A DNA stretch of 64,000 nt from Runella slithyformis DSM 19594 (GCF_000218895.1 NC_015703.1:3733001-3797000); one strand, 5' to 3'. Numbered from the stretch's first letter, positions 54,844-63,593 are shown. Translations and numbers: made by a program. Notes: a model not told the origin generated them from the sequence alone.

Positions 54844-55674
54844 ATGAAAAAAATATTCATCCTCACCGTAATGAGCACGTTTTTGACCGCCATTGACGTT
54901 GCCGCCCAAAAAATGCTTCAGGAGGTTATTGTGGACTATGTTGTTTTTCGTCCCGATACGAAGGTAAATAAGCTGTTAGCCAAAAATAAACCCATCAAAG
55001 TGTCGTTGCCCAAAGGCACTCAAGCGGCTTTTTATCGTGTTGCCGTATATCAAAACGAAAACGTAAATACCTCCGATACATTCTACAAAAGCCTGCGGGT
55101 CACCAACCCCGATACGTTGCTGAAAGACGGTTTTGACTTCAGGCCTTATCTTTTGGAGCCCAATGGTGAGGCGGGGGTAGCAGTGTATTTTTTTACGGAC
55201 AAAACAGCCGCCAATCAGTTTGATGCCGGAAAAGACGCCACGCCCTGCCAAAAAATAGACGGCACAAAAAGTGCCGTTGGATTGTTGAGTGCAAGCTGCC
55301 AGGGAGACGAGTTATACGTGGGGGTCCGAAAAAAAGACAAAAGTAAATGGGTAACGGTAAAAGTGGAAATTGTAGCTTTGGCCGAGCTAGCCGAAGACCC
55401 CATCAACGACCGGTACCCCTTTTCCATTCAAAATGAATTGAGCGGCGAAGTCTCGTACGAGGTCAGCGGTGACCGTACTAATTGGCAGGCGTTTTTCCTA
55501 CCGTCCAAAAAGAAAGCCGAGTTTAAATTGGCAGATACACAGGTATATTTGCGAGTGAGCACGATTGATAAAGTAAGCGAAGAATATAAAATTGATTCGG
55601 GGAAAAACTACCGCTTTCACCTCAACAAAGACACCGGCAAAGTAGATCTGGGCGAAATCCCCGCTAAAAAGTAG
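54844..55674 (+). CDS. Exported hypothetical protein, beta-rich
   Basis: A 276-residue secreted protein. The ATG at 54844 is preferred because it begins a signal peptide (MKKIFILTVMSTFLTAIDVAAQ); the frame upstream adds 19 residues. No family is recognised. The mature chain alternates strands and short turns (VIVDYVVFRPDTKVNK, GTQAAFYRVAVYQNENVN, AGVAVYFFTDKTAANQF, WVTVKVEIVALAEL, YLRVSTIDKVSEEYKI) and has one Cys pair region (ATPCQKIDG, SASCQGDE). Divergent from PAP2. Confidence 0.7.
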   Translation: MKKIFILTVMSTFLTAIDVAAQKMLQEVIVDYVVFRPDTKVNKLLAKNKPIKVSLPKGTQAAFYRVAVYQNENVNTSDTFYKSLRVTNPDTLLKDGFDFRPYLLEPNGEAGVAVYFFTDKTAANQFDAGKDATPCQKIDGTKSAVGLLSASCQGDELYVGVRKKDKSKWVTVKVEIVALAELAEDPINDRYPFSIQNELSGEVSYEVSGDRTNWQAFFLPSKKKAEFKLADTQVYLRVSTIDKVSEEYKIDSGKNYRFHLNKDTGKVDLGEIPAKK

Positions 55675-55691
55675 GGAATTCGCCCGGTATA

Positions 55692-55952
55692 TTATTTCAG
55701 TAATTTCTCGTCAAAGCTGCTGCCGAGTTGTTTCGACCACCTTTTCAGAATGGGTTCTTCCAATTGGGGTTCGCGGTATTCGTCCGGATTCATAATGGGG
55801 ATGCCGTAGACGATGGGGTAGTACCGTCGACAACTTTCGCAGGTGAGCAGTCCTTCAATGATGTTTCCTTCCATGTCTTTCTTAATGATCGTGAGTGAAA
55901 GGTCCTGTTTGTCAAACGGACAGCAGAGTTTATGGATGAACGATGGTTTCAT
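55692..55952 (-). CDS. Trm112-like zinc-ribbon protein
   Basis: An 86-residue protein with Trm112 features: LCCPFDKQDLSL with Cys10/Cys11, then LLTCESCRRYYPIVYGIPIM with Cys38 and Cys41 and the YPIxxGIPxM segment. Trm112 proteins stabilise and activate SAM-dependent methyltransferases. This one is the last gene of a TPP-riboswitch operon that also encodes a SAM methyltransferase, so an activator role for that enzyme is a natural inference. Start and preceding stop overlap as ATGA with the ThiE-like gene. Confidence 0.85.
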   Translation of the reverse strand: MKPSFIHKLCCPFDKQDLSLTIIKKDMEGNIIEGLLTCESCRRYYPIVYGIPIMNPDEYREPQLEEPILKRWSKQLGSSFDEKLLK

Positions 55953-56590
55953 GAGTTAACGGTGTTAAAATAATCGTTGAATAGTTGGGTGGCTTCAAAA
56001 GGATCGGCTGATTGCATGATAGCGGAGATAAGTGCCGCGCCGTTGATCCCGCAGTTTTGCAGCGTAGTAATGTTTTCTAACGAAATGCCTCCTGCGACGA
56101 AAATGGGCATTTTCGTTAGCTTTCGCGCCTTTTGCAGGGTTTCTTTGGAGACAATTTCACACGAATCGGCCGACGCCGAGGGGAACAGAGAACAGAACGA
56201 AATGTAATCAAAATGGCGGTCGTTGGCCCAATGGACCGTGGTCAAATCGTTGCCGCAGGTGATGCCTTTCAGAAAAGAACGGCCGAGAGTGCTTTCCATT
56301 TGGTCGATTGCGATGCAGGGAGAGTCAAAATGAATGCCGTCCAAGGGCGTTTCTCCCAGCAGTTCCGGATTATTATTGATCAGGACGGGTACATCCCGGG
56401 CGTGGGCCAACGACGTAACTTCTTGAATAAAAGCCAATTTGTCCATTCCAGCGGGCCAGTTGTCCCAAATCTGTAATGCACTGATACCTGCCTTAAGCGC
56501 TTGGGTCAAGCGGGGAAACGTAAAGGTGCTTTCCCAACCGGGATCAATGACCAAATATACTCCGCCCATTATTTTTTTTGTGATGTTCAT
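55949..56590 (-). CDS. ThiE/TenI-fold protein with divergent active site
   Basis: A 213-residue TIM-barrel protein that resembles thiamine phosphate synthase: YLVIDP start, phosphate-site PIFVAGGISLENI, and INGAALISAIM. Positions that in ThiE bind the pyrimidine diphosphate differ: the QxRxK strand reads Gln40-Ile-Trp42-Asp-Asn44, and the NDD metal-site segment reads Asn72-Asn73-Asn74. It may thus be a TenI-like or differently specialised enzyme rather than a standard ThiE. It is in a TPP-riboswitch operon and overlaps both neighbours by four bases (ATGA). Confidence 0.8.
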   Translation of the reverse strand: MNITKKIMGGVYLVIDPGWESTFTFPRLTQALKAGISALQIWDNWPAGMDKLAFIQEVTSLAHARDVPVLINNNPELLGETPLDGIHFDSPCIAIDQMESTLGRSFLKGITCGNDLTTVHWANDRHFDYISFCSLFPSASADSCEIVSKETLQKARKLTKMPIFVAGGISLENITTLQNCGINGAALISAIMQSADPFEATQLFNDYFNTVNS

Positions 56591-57645
56591 GTCAGTCCTT
56601 GGTTTAACGCCTTAAAAAAAGCTGCCCAGTACGGGTCTTTTAAAGGTGGAATAATACGAGACTCGCCTGACGAAGTGATTTTGTTAATTCCATTTTCCGG
56701 GGATACAAACCGTCCGACGCGCGTGGCTGAAATTCCTTCGGTACTTAACTTTTGAATCAATTGAGGCGTTTTTTCGGGCTTTACGGCCATGACCATTGAA
56801 CCCGCACCCACGGAATAGGCAGGATCGATACCAAAAAGGTCACAGACGCTTTTGGCAACTGTGCCAATCGGTAGAAGGCTGATCTCTACTTCAGTGCCGC
56901 ACCGAGATGCTACGGCCATTTCATAGATCGCGCCCAAAATGCCGCCTTCCGTAACATCGTGCATAGCCGTGACGGACAGCCCCTCGCTGTCGTTAAAAGC
57001 CGATGCGGTGAGTCCTTCTGTGAGGCTGCTTGTTTGGTAAAACAAATCTGAAGCTTCCTGAAAAGCTGACACGCCGCATTTTTCTTTGACGGTATTGGGA
57101 AAGCATCGCGCTAAGATTGAGGTAGCAATCAGCGCTGCCTGCTTAGTCACGATGATGTCGTTGCCGGGTTGGGCGTATTGACTGCACAGCATTTTTCCTT
57201 TTTCCGCAATTGCGATCATGGTGCCGCCCCCCGCAATGGTAGAGTTCATTCCTTCAAAACGGCCCGTATGTCCGCCCGTAATAGCCACGCCGATCTGCCG
57301 GCAAAATCGGTGGATGTATTGCCAATAGGCCTGAAAATCAGCCTCCGATACGTAGGAAGGAAGGTTTAAGACAAACTGAGCATACTGTGGCGCTACGCCC
57401 GTAGTGGCCATGTCGTTGGCCATTAGGTGGACCGAGAGCCAGGCTGATTCTTCCGTTCCGAGGTTAGGAATGTAAGAGAGAGGGTCGCTGGTAAGGGCCA
57501 TTTCGTACCCATTGGGCAATTCAATGATGGAAATATCGGTACCGAAGTTTGGCCCGATTCTAACTTCGGGGCGTGAAGCACCGCAGAAAGGATACACGAG
57601 GTTTTTAAAAGCCTCGTCGGTGATTTTTCCTGTGTCGTTTTTCAT
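56587..57645 (-). CDS. AIR-synthase-related protein (HypE/SelD/ThiL superfamily)
   Basis: A 352-residue ATP-dependent enzyme of the PurM superfamily. The N-terminal glycine-rich region has FGTDISIIE in place of the GDDAA motif; the middle reads SAWLSVHLMANDMATTGVAP and GVAITGGHTGRFEG; the C-terminal domain has the signature MHDVTEGGILGAIYEMA, characteristic of HypE/SelD-like proteins. In TPP-regulated context a kinase or ligase for a thiamine precursor is possible, but the ThiL motifs are not preserved. Second gene of the riboswitch operon, with its stop overlapping the ThiE-like start. Confidence 0.85.
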   Translation of the reverse strand: MKNDTGKITDEAFKNLVYPFCGASRPEVRIGPNFGTDISIIELPNGYEMALTSDPLSYIPNLGTEESAWLSVHLMANDMATTGVAPQYAQFVLNLPSYVSEADFQAYWQYIHRFCRQIGVAITGGHTGRFEGMNSTIAGGGTMIAIAEKGKMLCSQYAQPGNDIIVTKQAALIATSILARCFPNTVKEKCGVSAFQEASDLFYQTSSLTEGLTASAFNDSEGLSVTAMHDVTEGGILGAIYEMAVASRCGTEVEISLLPIGTVAKSVCDLFGIDPAYSVGAGSMVMAVKPEKTPQLIQKLSTEGISATRVGRFVSPENGINKITSSGESRIIPPLKDPYWAAFFKALNQGLT

Positions 57646-57700
57646 ATCATTCAGACGTTGAAAGTGTGTCGTCGATCAGGGGTATAGTTTCGGAGCCGGT

Positions 57701-58399
57701 TTATAGAAGTTTTACGTATAGTCCAAAAAAATCACCGTACGGGATACTCCACTGCTGCACCGGAAACCATTTGGGCAAGCCGGTACAGGTCCATTCAATG
57801 CTGTATTGCCGGCCTTCCAGGGCTTCATCAATGACCGAAATAAGGTGCCCCGGTGTGTAGAAGGTAGCCGTGACATAAAAGGGGTTTTGGCCGAATGCCT
57901 GCTGAATACGTCGGCGGGCTACCTTGGGCGAATTTCGGTTCATCATTCCAAACACAATGCCATGCTTGCCCACCCGAGCCGCTTCGCGGATTACCTGCAC
58001 GGGGTCGCGGTAATATTCAAAGGTGGTAATAAAGGCTACGGCATCGAAAGTATGATCTTTGAAGGGCATGAAATGGGAGTCGGCCATGACCAGATCTCCC
58101 TTAAATAAATGGACGGCCTGTGCCAGCATAAACGGTGAAATATCTCCGCCGGAGGCTTCAATGCCAATCTGATGCCACCACCGGGTGAAGCGCGTGGTGC
58201 CGCACCCAAACTCCAGTAGGGTATTGATGCGTTCATCCTTTTTGACAAGCTGCTCAATGACTTTCTTTTGCCAGACTTCGGCCCGTTTGTAGGGGCCTTC
58301 ATACCATTGTTCGTAGGTATCGGTAAACTCCCGATTAAAAAACCACTCTTTGCGGTTTTGCCAATTGGTCAGGTCTTTTTTGACGATTTCAAAGCTCAT
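57701..58399 (-). CDS. Class I SAM-dependent methyltransferase, first gene of TPP-riboswitch operon
   Basis: A 232-residue methyltransferase. The ATG at 58399 (MSFEIVKKDLTNWQN) lies ten bases after the T tract of the terminator that the riboswitch controls; the frame extends seven codons into that terminator, so the upstream start is rejected. SAM motif I is LLEFGCGTTRFTRWW, motif II-like GGDISPFMLAQA, and motif IV-V TFDAVAFITTFEYY. It resembles Methyltransf_11 enzymes on small molecules. Its place under a TPP riboswitch beside a Trm112-like protein is unusual. Confidence 0.88.
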   Translation of the reverse strand: MSFEIVKKDLTNWQNRKEWFFNREFTDTYEQWYEGPYKRAEVWQKKVIEQLVKKDERINTLLEFGCGTTRFTRWWHQIGIEASGGDISPFMLAQAVHLFKGDLVMADSHFMPFKDHTFDAVAFITTFEYYRDPVQVIREAARVGKHGIVFGMMNRNSPKVARRRIQQAFGQNPFYVTATFYTPGHLISVIDEALEGRQYSIEWTCTGLPKWFPVQQWSIPYGDFFGLYVKLL

Positions 58400-58408
58400 A
58401 ATGGTAAC

Positions 58409-58444
58409 AAAAAAAGCCACATCTCCCCAAAAGGGAAATGTGGC
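58409..58444 (-). terminator. Intrinsic terminator in the TPP-riboswitch leader
   Basis: On the minus strand GCCACAT (58444-58438) pairs with ATGTGGC (58422-58416), followed by seven T (58415-58409), just ahead of the methyltransferase ATG at 58399. Located between riboswitch and first gene, it is the expected expression platform: TPP binding should favour termination. Confidence 0.85.
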
Positions 58445-58469
58445 GATGGGTGATATGGATGTTTTCAGT

Positions 58470-58551
58470 GTGTCGCATTTCCTACGCCGGTCCTAACCGG
58501 TTCAGGTTCACGGGTATAATCTCAGCTTCCAAAGAAGCACCCCGATGCCGT
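58470..58551 (-). promoter_or_regulatory. TPP riboswitch (THI element)
   Basis: On the minus strand the conserved words appear in order: GGGGTGC, GCTGAGA, ACCCGTGAACCTGA, and GCGTAGGAAATGCG, which are the sequence hallmark of the thiamine pyrophosphate riboswitch. It lies upstream of the methyltransferase/AIR-synthase/ThiE-like/Trm112 operon and is followed by an intrinsic terminator. It indicates that the operon is repressed when TPP is plentiful. Confidence 0.95.
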
Positions 58552-58564
58552 TTTTTTTACAGCG

Positions 58565-58598
58565 TAAATTTAATGGATTAATTTGATAATCGTACAAT
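58565..58598 (-). promoter_or_regulatory. Possible Bacteroidota promoter for the TPP operon
   Basis: Reading the minus strand, ATTG (58598-58595) and TAAATTTA (58572-58565) are separated by 22 bases and resemble the Bacteroidota -33 TTTG and -7 TAnnTTTG elements. They lie just upstream of the riboswitch, partly inside the end of the preceding gene. The match is imperfect. Confidence 0.3.
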
Positions 58599-59603
58599 TT
58601 GGCCTTTTGAGCCGATGGCCCAACACATACTCCCTGCGCAGGTCAGGGCATGGAGACCGGCGGTGGCTCCCGTGAGCGGTTGCCAGGTTTGTGCGTTGTC
58701 TTTTGAAAGGGCGCTGCCGGCCGGCCCAACGGTGATAAATGTGCCGTTCTTTAATTTAACAACCGCTTCTTTGAGCCCCGCAGGAGTGGTAGGCGTCCTT
58801 TTCTCCCAGCTCTTGCCGCCATCCTGCGTTACGATGACGTTTTCAAACGCTTCTTTATCCGCTTTATAATCACCGCCCACGGCGATACCGTTTTGGGCGT
58901 CCCAAAAGTGCAGACCGAAAATTCCCGAGGAAGCATTGGCTTTCATGGGGGTGTCGGTCACCTGCCAAGTGGTGCCTCGGTCGGTAGAATACAATACGCG
59001 GGCGTGGTCGGCCCCGCCGGTGCCTACCCAAACATTTTTAGTGCCCTGCATTACCATCGTCGAATTGCTGGCGGCAAAAGAGGCTTCGTTGGGTAAGTTG
59101 GCGGGAAGTGTCTCGGGCGTGAGGCGTTGCCAGGTTTTGCCGCCGTCGGTGGTTTTGAGTAAGTACAAATGATTGTCGATGGGGTCGCCGAAGATGAGTC
59201 CGTTCTTTTTGTCCCAAAAGGCTATCCCGTCAAGAAAAACCCCTTTTTGGTCGGTTTGCCATACCTGCTGCCAGGTTTTGCCGGCATCGTCGGTGCGGTA
59301 GATACGCGCCTGACCTTCTTCGGCCAAGCCGGCACTTACGGCTACGGCCGTTTTTTTGTCCAGCCCTTTAATGCCTCTGAAATCAAGCTTCTCTGTACCG
59401 GGCACTGACAGTACGCTCCATGTTTCCCCGCCGTTATCGGTGCGTAAAACGGTTCCTTTGCTTCCGCCGGCCCACACAACGTTTTTACTGACGGCCGAGA
59501 TTGCTCTGAAATGCGCTTCTGTAGTGCTCTTTTGCGGAATCCATTGGGCGGCAAGGAGCGTTGGGAAAAAAAACGGTAAAAAAAATAGGGCGCGCAGAAA
59601 CAT
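58578..59603 (-). CDS. Exported BNR/YCF48-like beta-propeller
   Basis: A 341-residue protein with a signal peptide (MFLRALFFLPFFFPTLLAAQ). Five Asp-box-type repeats are visible: RTDNGGETWSVL, RTDDAGKTWQQV, KTTDGGKTWQRL, STDRGTTWQVTD and VTQDGGKSWEKR, each on the edge of a propeller blade, with conserved WAGGSKGTVL and WVGTGGADHAR segments. This arrangement matches YCF48/Hcf136-like and BNR proteins; in non-photosynthetic Bacteroidota they are secreted proteins of unclear role. Its stop codon is just upstream of the TPP riboswitch. Confidence 0.88.
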   Translation of the reverse strand: MFLRALFFLPFFFPTLLAAQWIPQKSTTEAHFRAISAVSKNVVWAGGSKGTVLRTDNGGETWSVLSVPGTEKLDFRGIKGLDKKTAVAVSAGLAEEGQARIYRTDDAGKTWQQVWQTDQKGVFLDGIAFWDKKNGLIFGDPIDNHLYLLKTTDGGKTWQRLTPETLPANLPNEASFAASNSTMVMQGTKNVWVGTGGADHARVLYSTDRGTTWQVTDTPMKANASSGIFGLHFWDAQNGIAVGGDYKADKEAFENVIVTQDGGKSWEKRTPTTPAGLKEAVVKLKNGTFITVGPAGSALSKDNAQTWQPLTGATAGLHALTCAGSMCWAIGSKGQIVRLSN

Positions 59604-59721
59604 TTGGGGTGATATTTTGTCGTAAATAGTAAATGAAAGACTGTAAAATTGGGCGTGTCAGGGATTTAAAATAAATTTGAGTTTATCACGTTGTTGTACG
59701 CTGAAAACCTTCTCAACAAAT

Positions 59722-61128
59722 ATGCAGAAATTAATTTCAAAAATACGCCTTTTCGTGATCGTTGCGCTGCTCGCAGGGATGAATGCCTGTAAGCAGACCG
59801 ATCTAAAATCAGGAGACTCACTGGTGAACGAGTTTATTGCGGTCAATATGGATTATTGGTACTACTGGAGGGATAAAATCCCCGCCGGCGCGCTTGACAA
59901 TAAAACATTGGCCCCCGAAACATTTTTCAATTCATTGTTGTACACATTTGATAAAACAGCCCGTCCGGACGGTGATCGTTTTTCGCGCTTTTTGGAAAAT
60001 GCAGGCGAAACCGAGGCTTCGCTGTCGGGCGAGAGCAAAACTACGGGTGCTCGTTTAGCGTTGTATAACAGTAATGGTACCATTGCCGGTTTTGTCATGT
60101 ATGTATTTCCCGGCTCTCCGGCCGCGAAGGCGGGTATTAAACGCGGAGATATCTTTGCCAAAATTACGGTCGACGGGCAGTTGGCAACGACTGAAAATTA
60201 TGCACAGCTGTTTACCACCGGTACTAATTATGTATTTACTGCCGGTCGTTACGAAAACAAAGCGTTTGTGGCTGCCACCCAAACCAAAGCGGTAGTGGCG
60301 CAGGCCCTGCAGGAAGACCCGATGCTGTTGGATACGGTCTATACCAAAGGCACGAAGAAAATCGGGTATTTGGTCTACAATCGTTTTTATTCCAAGCCCA
60401 ACAACAGCGATCAGCCTTTGTATGACCAAAAAATGGCGGCTATTTTCGGGAAATACAAGGCCGCCGGCATCAATGAATTTATTCTGGATCTGCGGTACAA
60501 TGGCGGCGGTTATACCTCCACCGCCCGTACTTTGGCGAGTTTTATCGGCAAAGGAGTAACGGATAAAACCATTTTCTCAAAGGATGAATACAATGCTAAA
60601 GCAACGCCTGAGCTTGTAAAAAATCAGGGGAAAGACTTTAATGTGAACTATTTTCAACCCAAATCCGAGAATATCGGCGGAAATCTACAGCGCGTGTATG
60701 TGTTGGTCAGCAGCCGAACGGCTTCGGCCAGTGAATTGGTGATCAATGGGTTGAAGCCTTTTCTGGACGTCTTTCTGATCGGGGATGTAACGGTCGGTAA
60801 GAACGTAGGCTCAATTCTTATCAAAGACCCTAAAAATCGTTTTCCGCAGGGAATGATGCCGATCGTGATCAAAGTGTTTAATTCAGCCGGTCAGTCGGAG
60901 TATACGGCCGGGTTTACGCCGAATGTGACGGTCAAAGAGGATATAAGTCAGCCGTTTTATGCATTCGGCGATTTGCGGGAGCCGCTTTTGTCAGAAGCCT
61001 ATTTTCAGATCACCGGCAGTCGGAATGCCCGCCGGGGCATCTCGGGGCCGTTGGACAGCGACCGCCTTCGCATTGCCCCTTCGTGGATCGAAACGGAAAT
61101 GATCTCAGATAAGCCTTTATTGAAGTAA
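59722..61128 (+). CDS. S41-family (C-terminal processing) peptidase lipoprotein
   Basis: A 468-residue lipoprotein. The ATG at 59722 is chosen because it starts the signal LISKIRLFVIVALLAGMNAC; the frame upstream lacks a plausible leader. Order of parts: N-terminal helical region (VNMDYWYYWRDKIPAG), PDZ domain (AGFVMYVFPGSPAAKAGIKR, FAKITVDG), and a tail-specific protease core with EFILDLRYNGGGY, SSRTASASELVING (Ser335) and DVTVGKNVGS (Lys360). The Ser-Lys spacing of 25 equals that of the Prc/CtpA dyad. Degrades exported proteins. Divergent from the BNR protein. Confidence 0.93.
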   Translation: MQKLISKIRLFVIVALLAGMNACKQTDLKSGDSLVNEFIAVNMDYWYYWRDKIPAGALDNKTLAPETFFNSLLYTFDKTARPDGDRFSRFLENAGETEASLSGESKTTGARLALYNSNGTIAGFVMYVFPGSPAAKAGIKRGDIFAKITVDGQLATTENYAQLFTTGTNYVFTAGRYENKAFVAATQTKAVVAQALQEDPMLLDTVYTKGTKKIGYLVYNRFYSKPNNSDQPLYDQKMAAIFGKYKAAGINEFILDLRYNGGGYTSTARTLASFIGKGVTDKTIFSKDEYNAKATPELVKNQGKDFNVNYFQPKSENIGGNLQRVYVLVSSRTASASELVINGLKPFLDVFLIGDVTVGKNVGSILIKDPKNRFPQGMMPIVIKVFNSAGQSEYTAGFTPNVTVKEDISQPFYAFGDLREPLLSEAYFQITGSRNARRGISGPLDSDRLRIAPSWIETEMISDKPLLK

Positions 61129-61156
61129 TGTCGGGAAAGAAGGAATATTAATAAAT

Positions 61157-61201
61157 AAAAATGGGTTATAGTATTGATAGACAATACTGTAGCCCATTTT
61201 T
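61157..61201. terminator. Bidirectional terminator between S41 and ABC genes
   Basis: Arms 61157-61176 and 61182-61201 pair over 20 bp with two G-T type mismatches, with five A at the left and five T at the right, between convergent genes. Fits a two-way Rho-independent terminator. Confidence 0.85.
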
Positions 61202-61206
61202 CCCTT

Positions 61207-61932
61207 CTAGCTTTCCAATCCCTGAACGGCTAAATTTACCTTCGTTGGATTGGTATTGATGATGTCTGTTTCGACCAAACCGTCGCGTAAGCGAATGATG
61301 CGGTGGGCATATTTGGCGATATCATCTTCGTGGGTGACCACCACGATGGTGTTTCCCTTGGAGTGCAGTTGGTCAAACAGATCCATGATTTCGTACGACG
61401 TACGGCTGTCTAAGTTTCCCGTAGGCTCATCGGCCAGCAGGATACTGGGGTCGTTGACCAGCGCCCGGGCTACAGCGACCCGCTGACGTTGTCCGCCCGA
61501 AAGTTCATTAGGGCGGTGACCTGCCCGATTTTCGAGTCCTACGCTTTTGAGGGCGAGCATGGCTTTTTCGCTCCGCTGGGCTTTGGTGTATCCCGCATAG
61601 ATCAGGGGCAGAGCCACGTTTTCCAGCGAGGTCATGCGCGGTAAGAGGTTAAAGGTCTGAAATACAAACCCGATCTCTTTGTTGCGCACCTCAGCGAGCT
61701 CGTTCTCGCTCATATCGCTCACGTCTTTGTTGTTGAGCACATACTTTCCCGAAGTGGGCGTATCCAGACAGCCAATGATGTTCATCAGCGTAGATTTGCC
61801 CGAGCCGGAAGGCCCCATGAAGGCCACGTACTCCCCTTTACTGACTGAGATCGTTACGTCTTTGAGTGCTTCAATGACTTCGCTACCCATTACGTAGCGT
61901 TTGGCAATGTGGGAGGTTTCAATGATTTTCAT
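61207..61932 (-). CDS. ABC transporter ATPase, MacB/LolD-type
   Basis: A 241-residue ATPase with Walker [11 protein letters not shown]-loop [13 protein letters not shown], signature [15 protein letters not shown], Walker [13 protein letters not shown] and switch His in VVVTHEDDI. The sequence ([40 protein letters not shown]) is that of the MacB/LolD/FtsE branch, which powers lipoprotein release or efflux with separate FtsX-like permeases. No permease gene is adjacent, so it must act with a partner encoded elsewhere. Confidence 0.94.
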   Translation of the reverse strand: MKIIETSHIAKRYVMGSEVIEALKDVTISVSKGEYVAFMGPSGSGKSTLMNIIGCLDTPTSGKYVLNNKDVSDMSENELAEVRNKEIGFVFQTFNLLPRMTSLENVALPLIYAGYTKAQRSEKAMLALKSVGLENRAGHRPNELSGGQRQRVAVARALVNDPSILLADEPTGNLDSRTSYEIMDLFDQLHSKGNTIVVVTHEDDIAKYAHRIIRLRDGLVETDIINTNPTKVNLAVQGLES

Positions 61933-61993
61933 GACTGATTATTTTCGCTGAAATGAATAGCCTAAGGATATAAATAAAGGATGATTAGCTTAC

Positions 61994-62503
61994 TTAACCG
62001 ATAACGGCTGCTTTTTGGGCTTGACGTCTTACAAAATAATTACGCAGAAATAATCCCGTCAGAATCAAAACATCACTCTGAGGAGAGGGGTCCAAGAGCG
62101 TAAGTTCACCTTCTTTTTTAAAAAAAGTACGCACCGTGGTGTAGTGAATCATCTCGGGGTCCTGCTCAGTATCGGGAAGATCGTGAATGAGTGACCACTC
62201 GCGCGACAGAAAACCGTTCTTTTTGAAAATGTACGTTTCACCGTTCAGATGCAGCGTTGCCTTTCGGCCCATGTGCAATTCAATGACAGCGATAACGGTG
62301 TTGTTTCGGTCATAAATATCGACCTGTTTTTTCAGAAAACCGCTAACATCAAACCGCAACTCGGTGTCATTGAGGCGTGCCGTTACATCGGCGCTGAAAA
62401 GCTCGCGTTTCAATTCACCAATCACTTTTTCGCCCTCAAGCAGCTGTGTAGTACGGCTGAATGCGGCATTGACCCATTGAAGTCTGCTCGGTAAAGTTGT
62501 CAT
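61994..62503 (-). CDS. Hypothetical protein, possibly tubby/LURP-one-like
   Basis: A 169-residue protein without signal peptide. Strands alternate regularly (RTTQLLEGEKVIGELKRELF, ADVTARLNDTELRFDVSGFL, VDIYDRNNTVIAVIELHMGR, ATLHLNGETYIFKKNGFLSR, EWSLIHD), then a C-terminal hydrophobic helix (SDVLILTGLFLRNYFVRRQA). This strand order with a terminal hydrophobic helix suggests the tubby/scramblase/LURP-one fold. No firm family. Its start codon is two bases from the end of the serine hydrolase gene, so they are cotranscribed. Confidence 0.6.
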   Translation of the reverse strand: MTTLPSRLQWVNAAFSRTTQLLEGEKVIGELKRELFSADVTARLNDTELRFDVSGFLKKQVDIYDRNNTVIAVIELHMGRKATLHLNGETYIFKKNGFLSREWSLIHDLPDTEQDPEMIHYTTVRTFFKKEGELTLLDPSPQSDVLILTGLFLRNYFVRRQAQKAAVIG

Positions 62504-62504
62504 A

Positions 62505-63593
62505 TCAGTTTAGTTTTTTCAGAATCGCCGGAATCGCTTTATTCTCCTGATTATTTGTTAATATTTTTTGGATAAAAACTTGAAATTCAGCCTGTAAAAG
62601 GGTTTGTTCAAATACACCGAGGTTATTGGTAAAGATGACCATTTCTGTTTTATTTCCCTGTTTGTCGGTGGCATACAGCGCATAGTTCAGTACAAATGCG
62701 GTCGAGCCTCCTTTGGCTCCAAAGTGTTTAAATTGCTTTCGGTTATCGGGGTTAAATCGCATGGGCCATTCCATCAATTCATCCAAAACTGCTTGGGCCT
62801 TTGGGTCAAAATACGTGCGACTGTTTATTTTTTTCATCAACCCGGCATATTCACGAACGGTCGAGGCGGGCAATCGGTCTGACCAAATCCGCTGCACGGG
62901 AAGCGGTACATTGGCTATATTAAAGGTTGCTTTGGCGGTCGTGTCCATTTTTAACAGTTCAAAGTATTTATTGGCCCGCTGAATATACAGTGACATGGGC
63001 ATTTTTTTCAGCCCCGTGGCCGAGTGCTCATCCGAGCATACATAGAGTGCTGATACAAACGGATACAATGGCTGATGCTTCACCAACCCAAGTTTGGGAA
63101 GGTTGGCGTTGATATTATGGAGTCCCAGCTTCCACATCAGGAACTCGGTATTGGCATTACTGCTGAACTGCAACATGCCTTTGGCTACCTCTCGCAGGGA
63201 AGCAGTATTGTTGTCGAGCAATTTTTGCTTATTCAGGCTTTCAATCCAGGCAGGGTGCGCACCGCCGTCGGTATTGGGAATGTAAAAGCGCGACAGTTCG
63301 GTTAGCGGAACGCGCTCTTCAGGGTTGATCTTTCCCATTGCCGCCTGTTGGGCAAACTCTACAGCAACAATGATCTTGACAGTGCTGGCCAATGGCATCA
63401 GCGTATCAGCACGATGTTCGACCAGTAAAGAATCATTGCGAACCCAATACACTGCGCATTTTTTAGGGTTTTTAAGTAAGTATTCAGCTACAAAGTCCTG
63501 TTCATAACGCAAATATTTAAAATAAAAGTAAGCAAATACACAACTGAATAATACAGCTAAGATTCCTAAGCCGGTGGCCGGTACTTTCCACAT
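62505..63593 (-). CDS. Serine hydrolase of the beta-lactamase/transpeptidase superfamily
   Basis: A 362-residue exported or membrane-anchored enzyme (N-terminal helix GLGILAVLFSCVFAYFYF). The three motifs of the class A superfamily are present: Ser70-Thr-Val-Lys73 in LASTVKI, SSNANTEFL as the SxN element and HFGAKGGSTAFVLNYALY as the KTG-like box. The region MLQFSSNANTEFLMWKLG follows the usual helical segment. It may be an esterase or peptidase rather than a lactam-degrading enzyme; substrate unknown. Two bases separate it from the downstream hypothetical gene. Confidence 0.9.
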   Translation of the reverse strand: MWKVPATGLGILAVLFSCVFAYFYFKYLRYEQDFVAEYLLKNPKKCAVYWVRNDSLLVEHRADTLMPLASTVKIIVAVEFAQQAAMGKINPEERVPLTELSRFYIPNTDGGAHPAWIESLNKQKLLDNNTASLREVAKGMLQFSSNANTEFLMWKLGLHNINANLPKLGLVKHQPLYPFVSALYVCSDEHSATGLKKMPMSLYIQRANKYFELLKMDTTAKATFNIANVPLPVQRIWSDRLPASTVREYAGLMKKINSRTYFDPKAQAVLDELMEWPMRFNPDNRKQFKHFGAKGGSTAFVLNYALYATDKQGNKTEMVIFTNNLGVFEQTLLQAEFQVFIQKILTNNQENKAIPAILKKLN

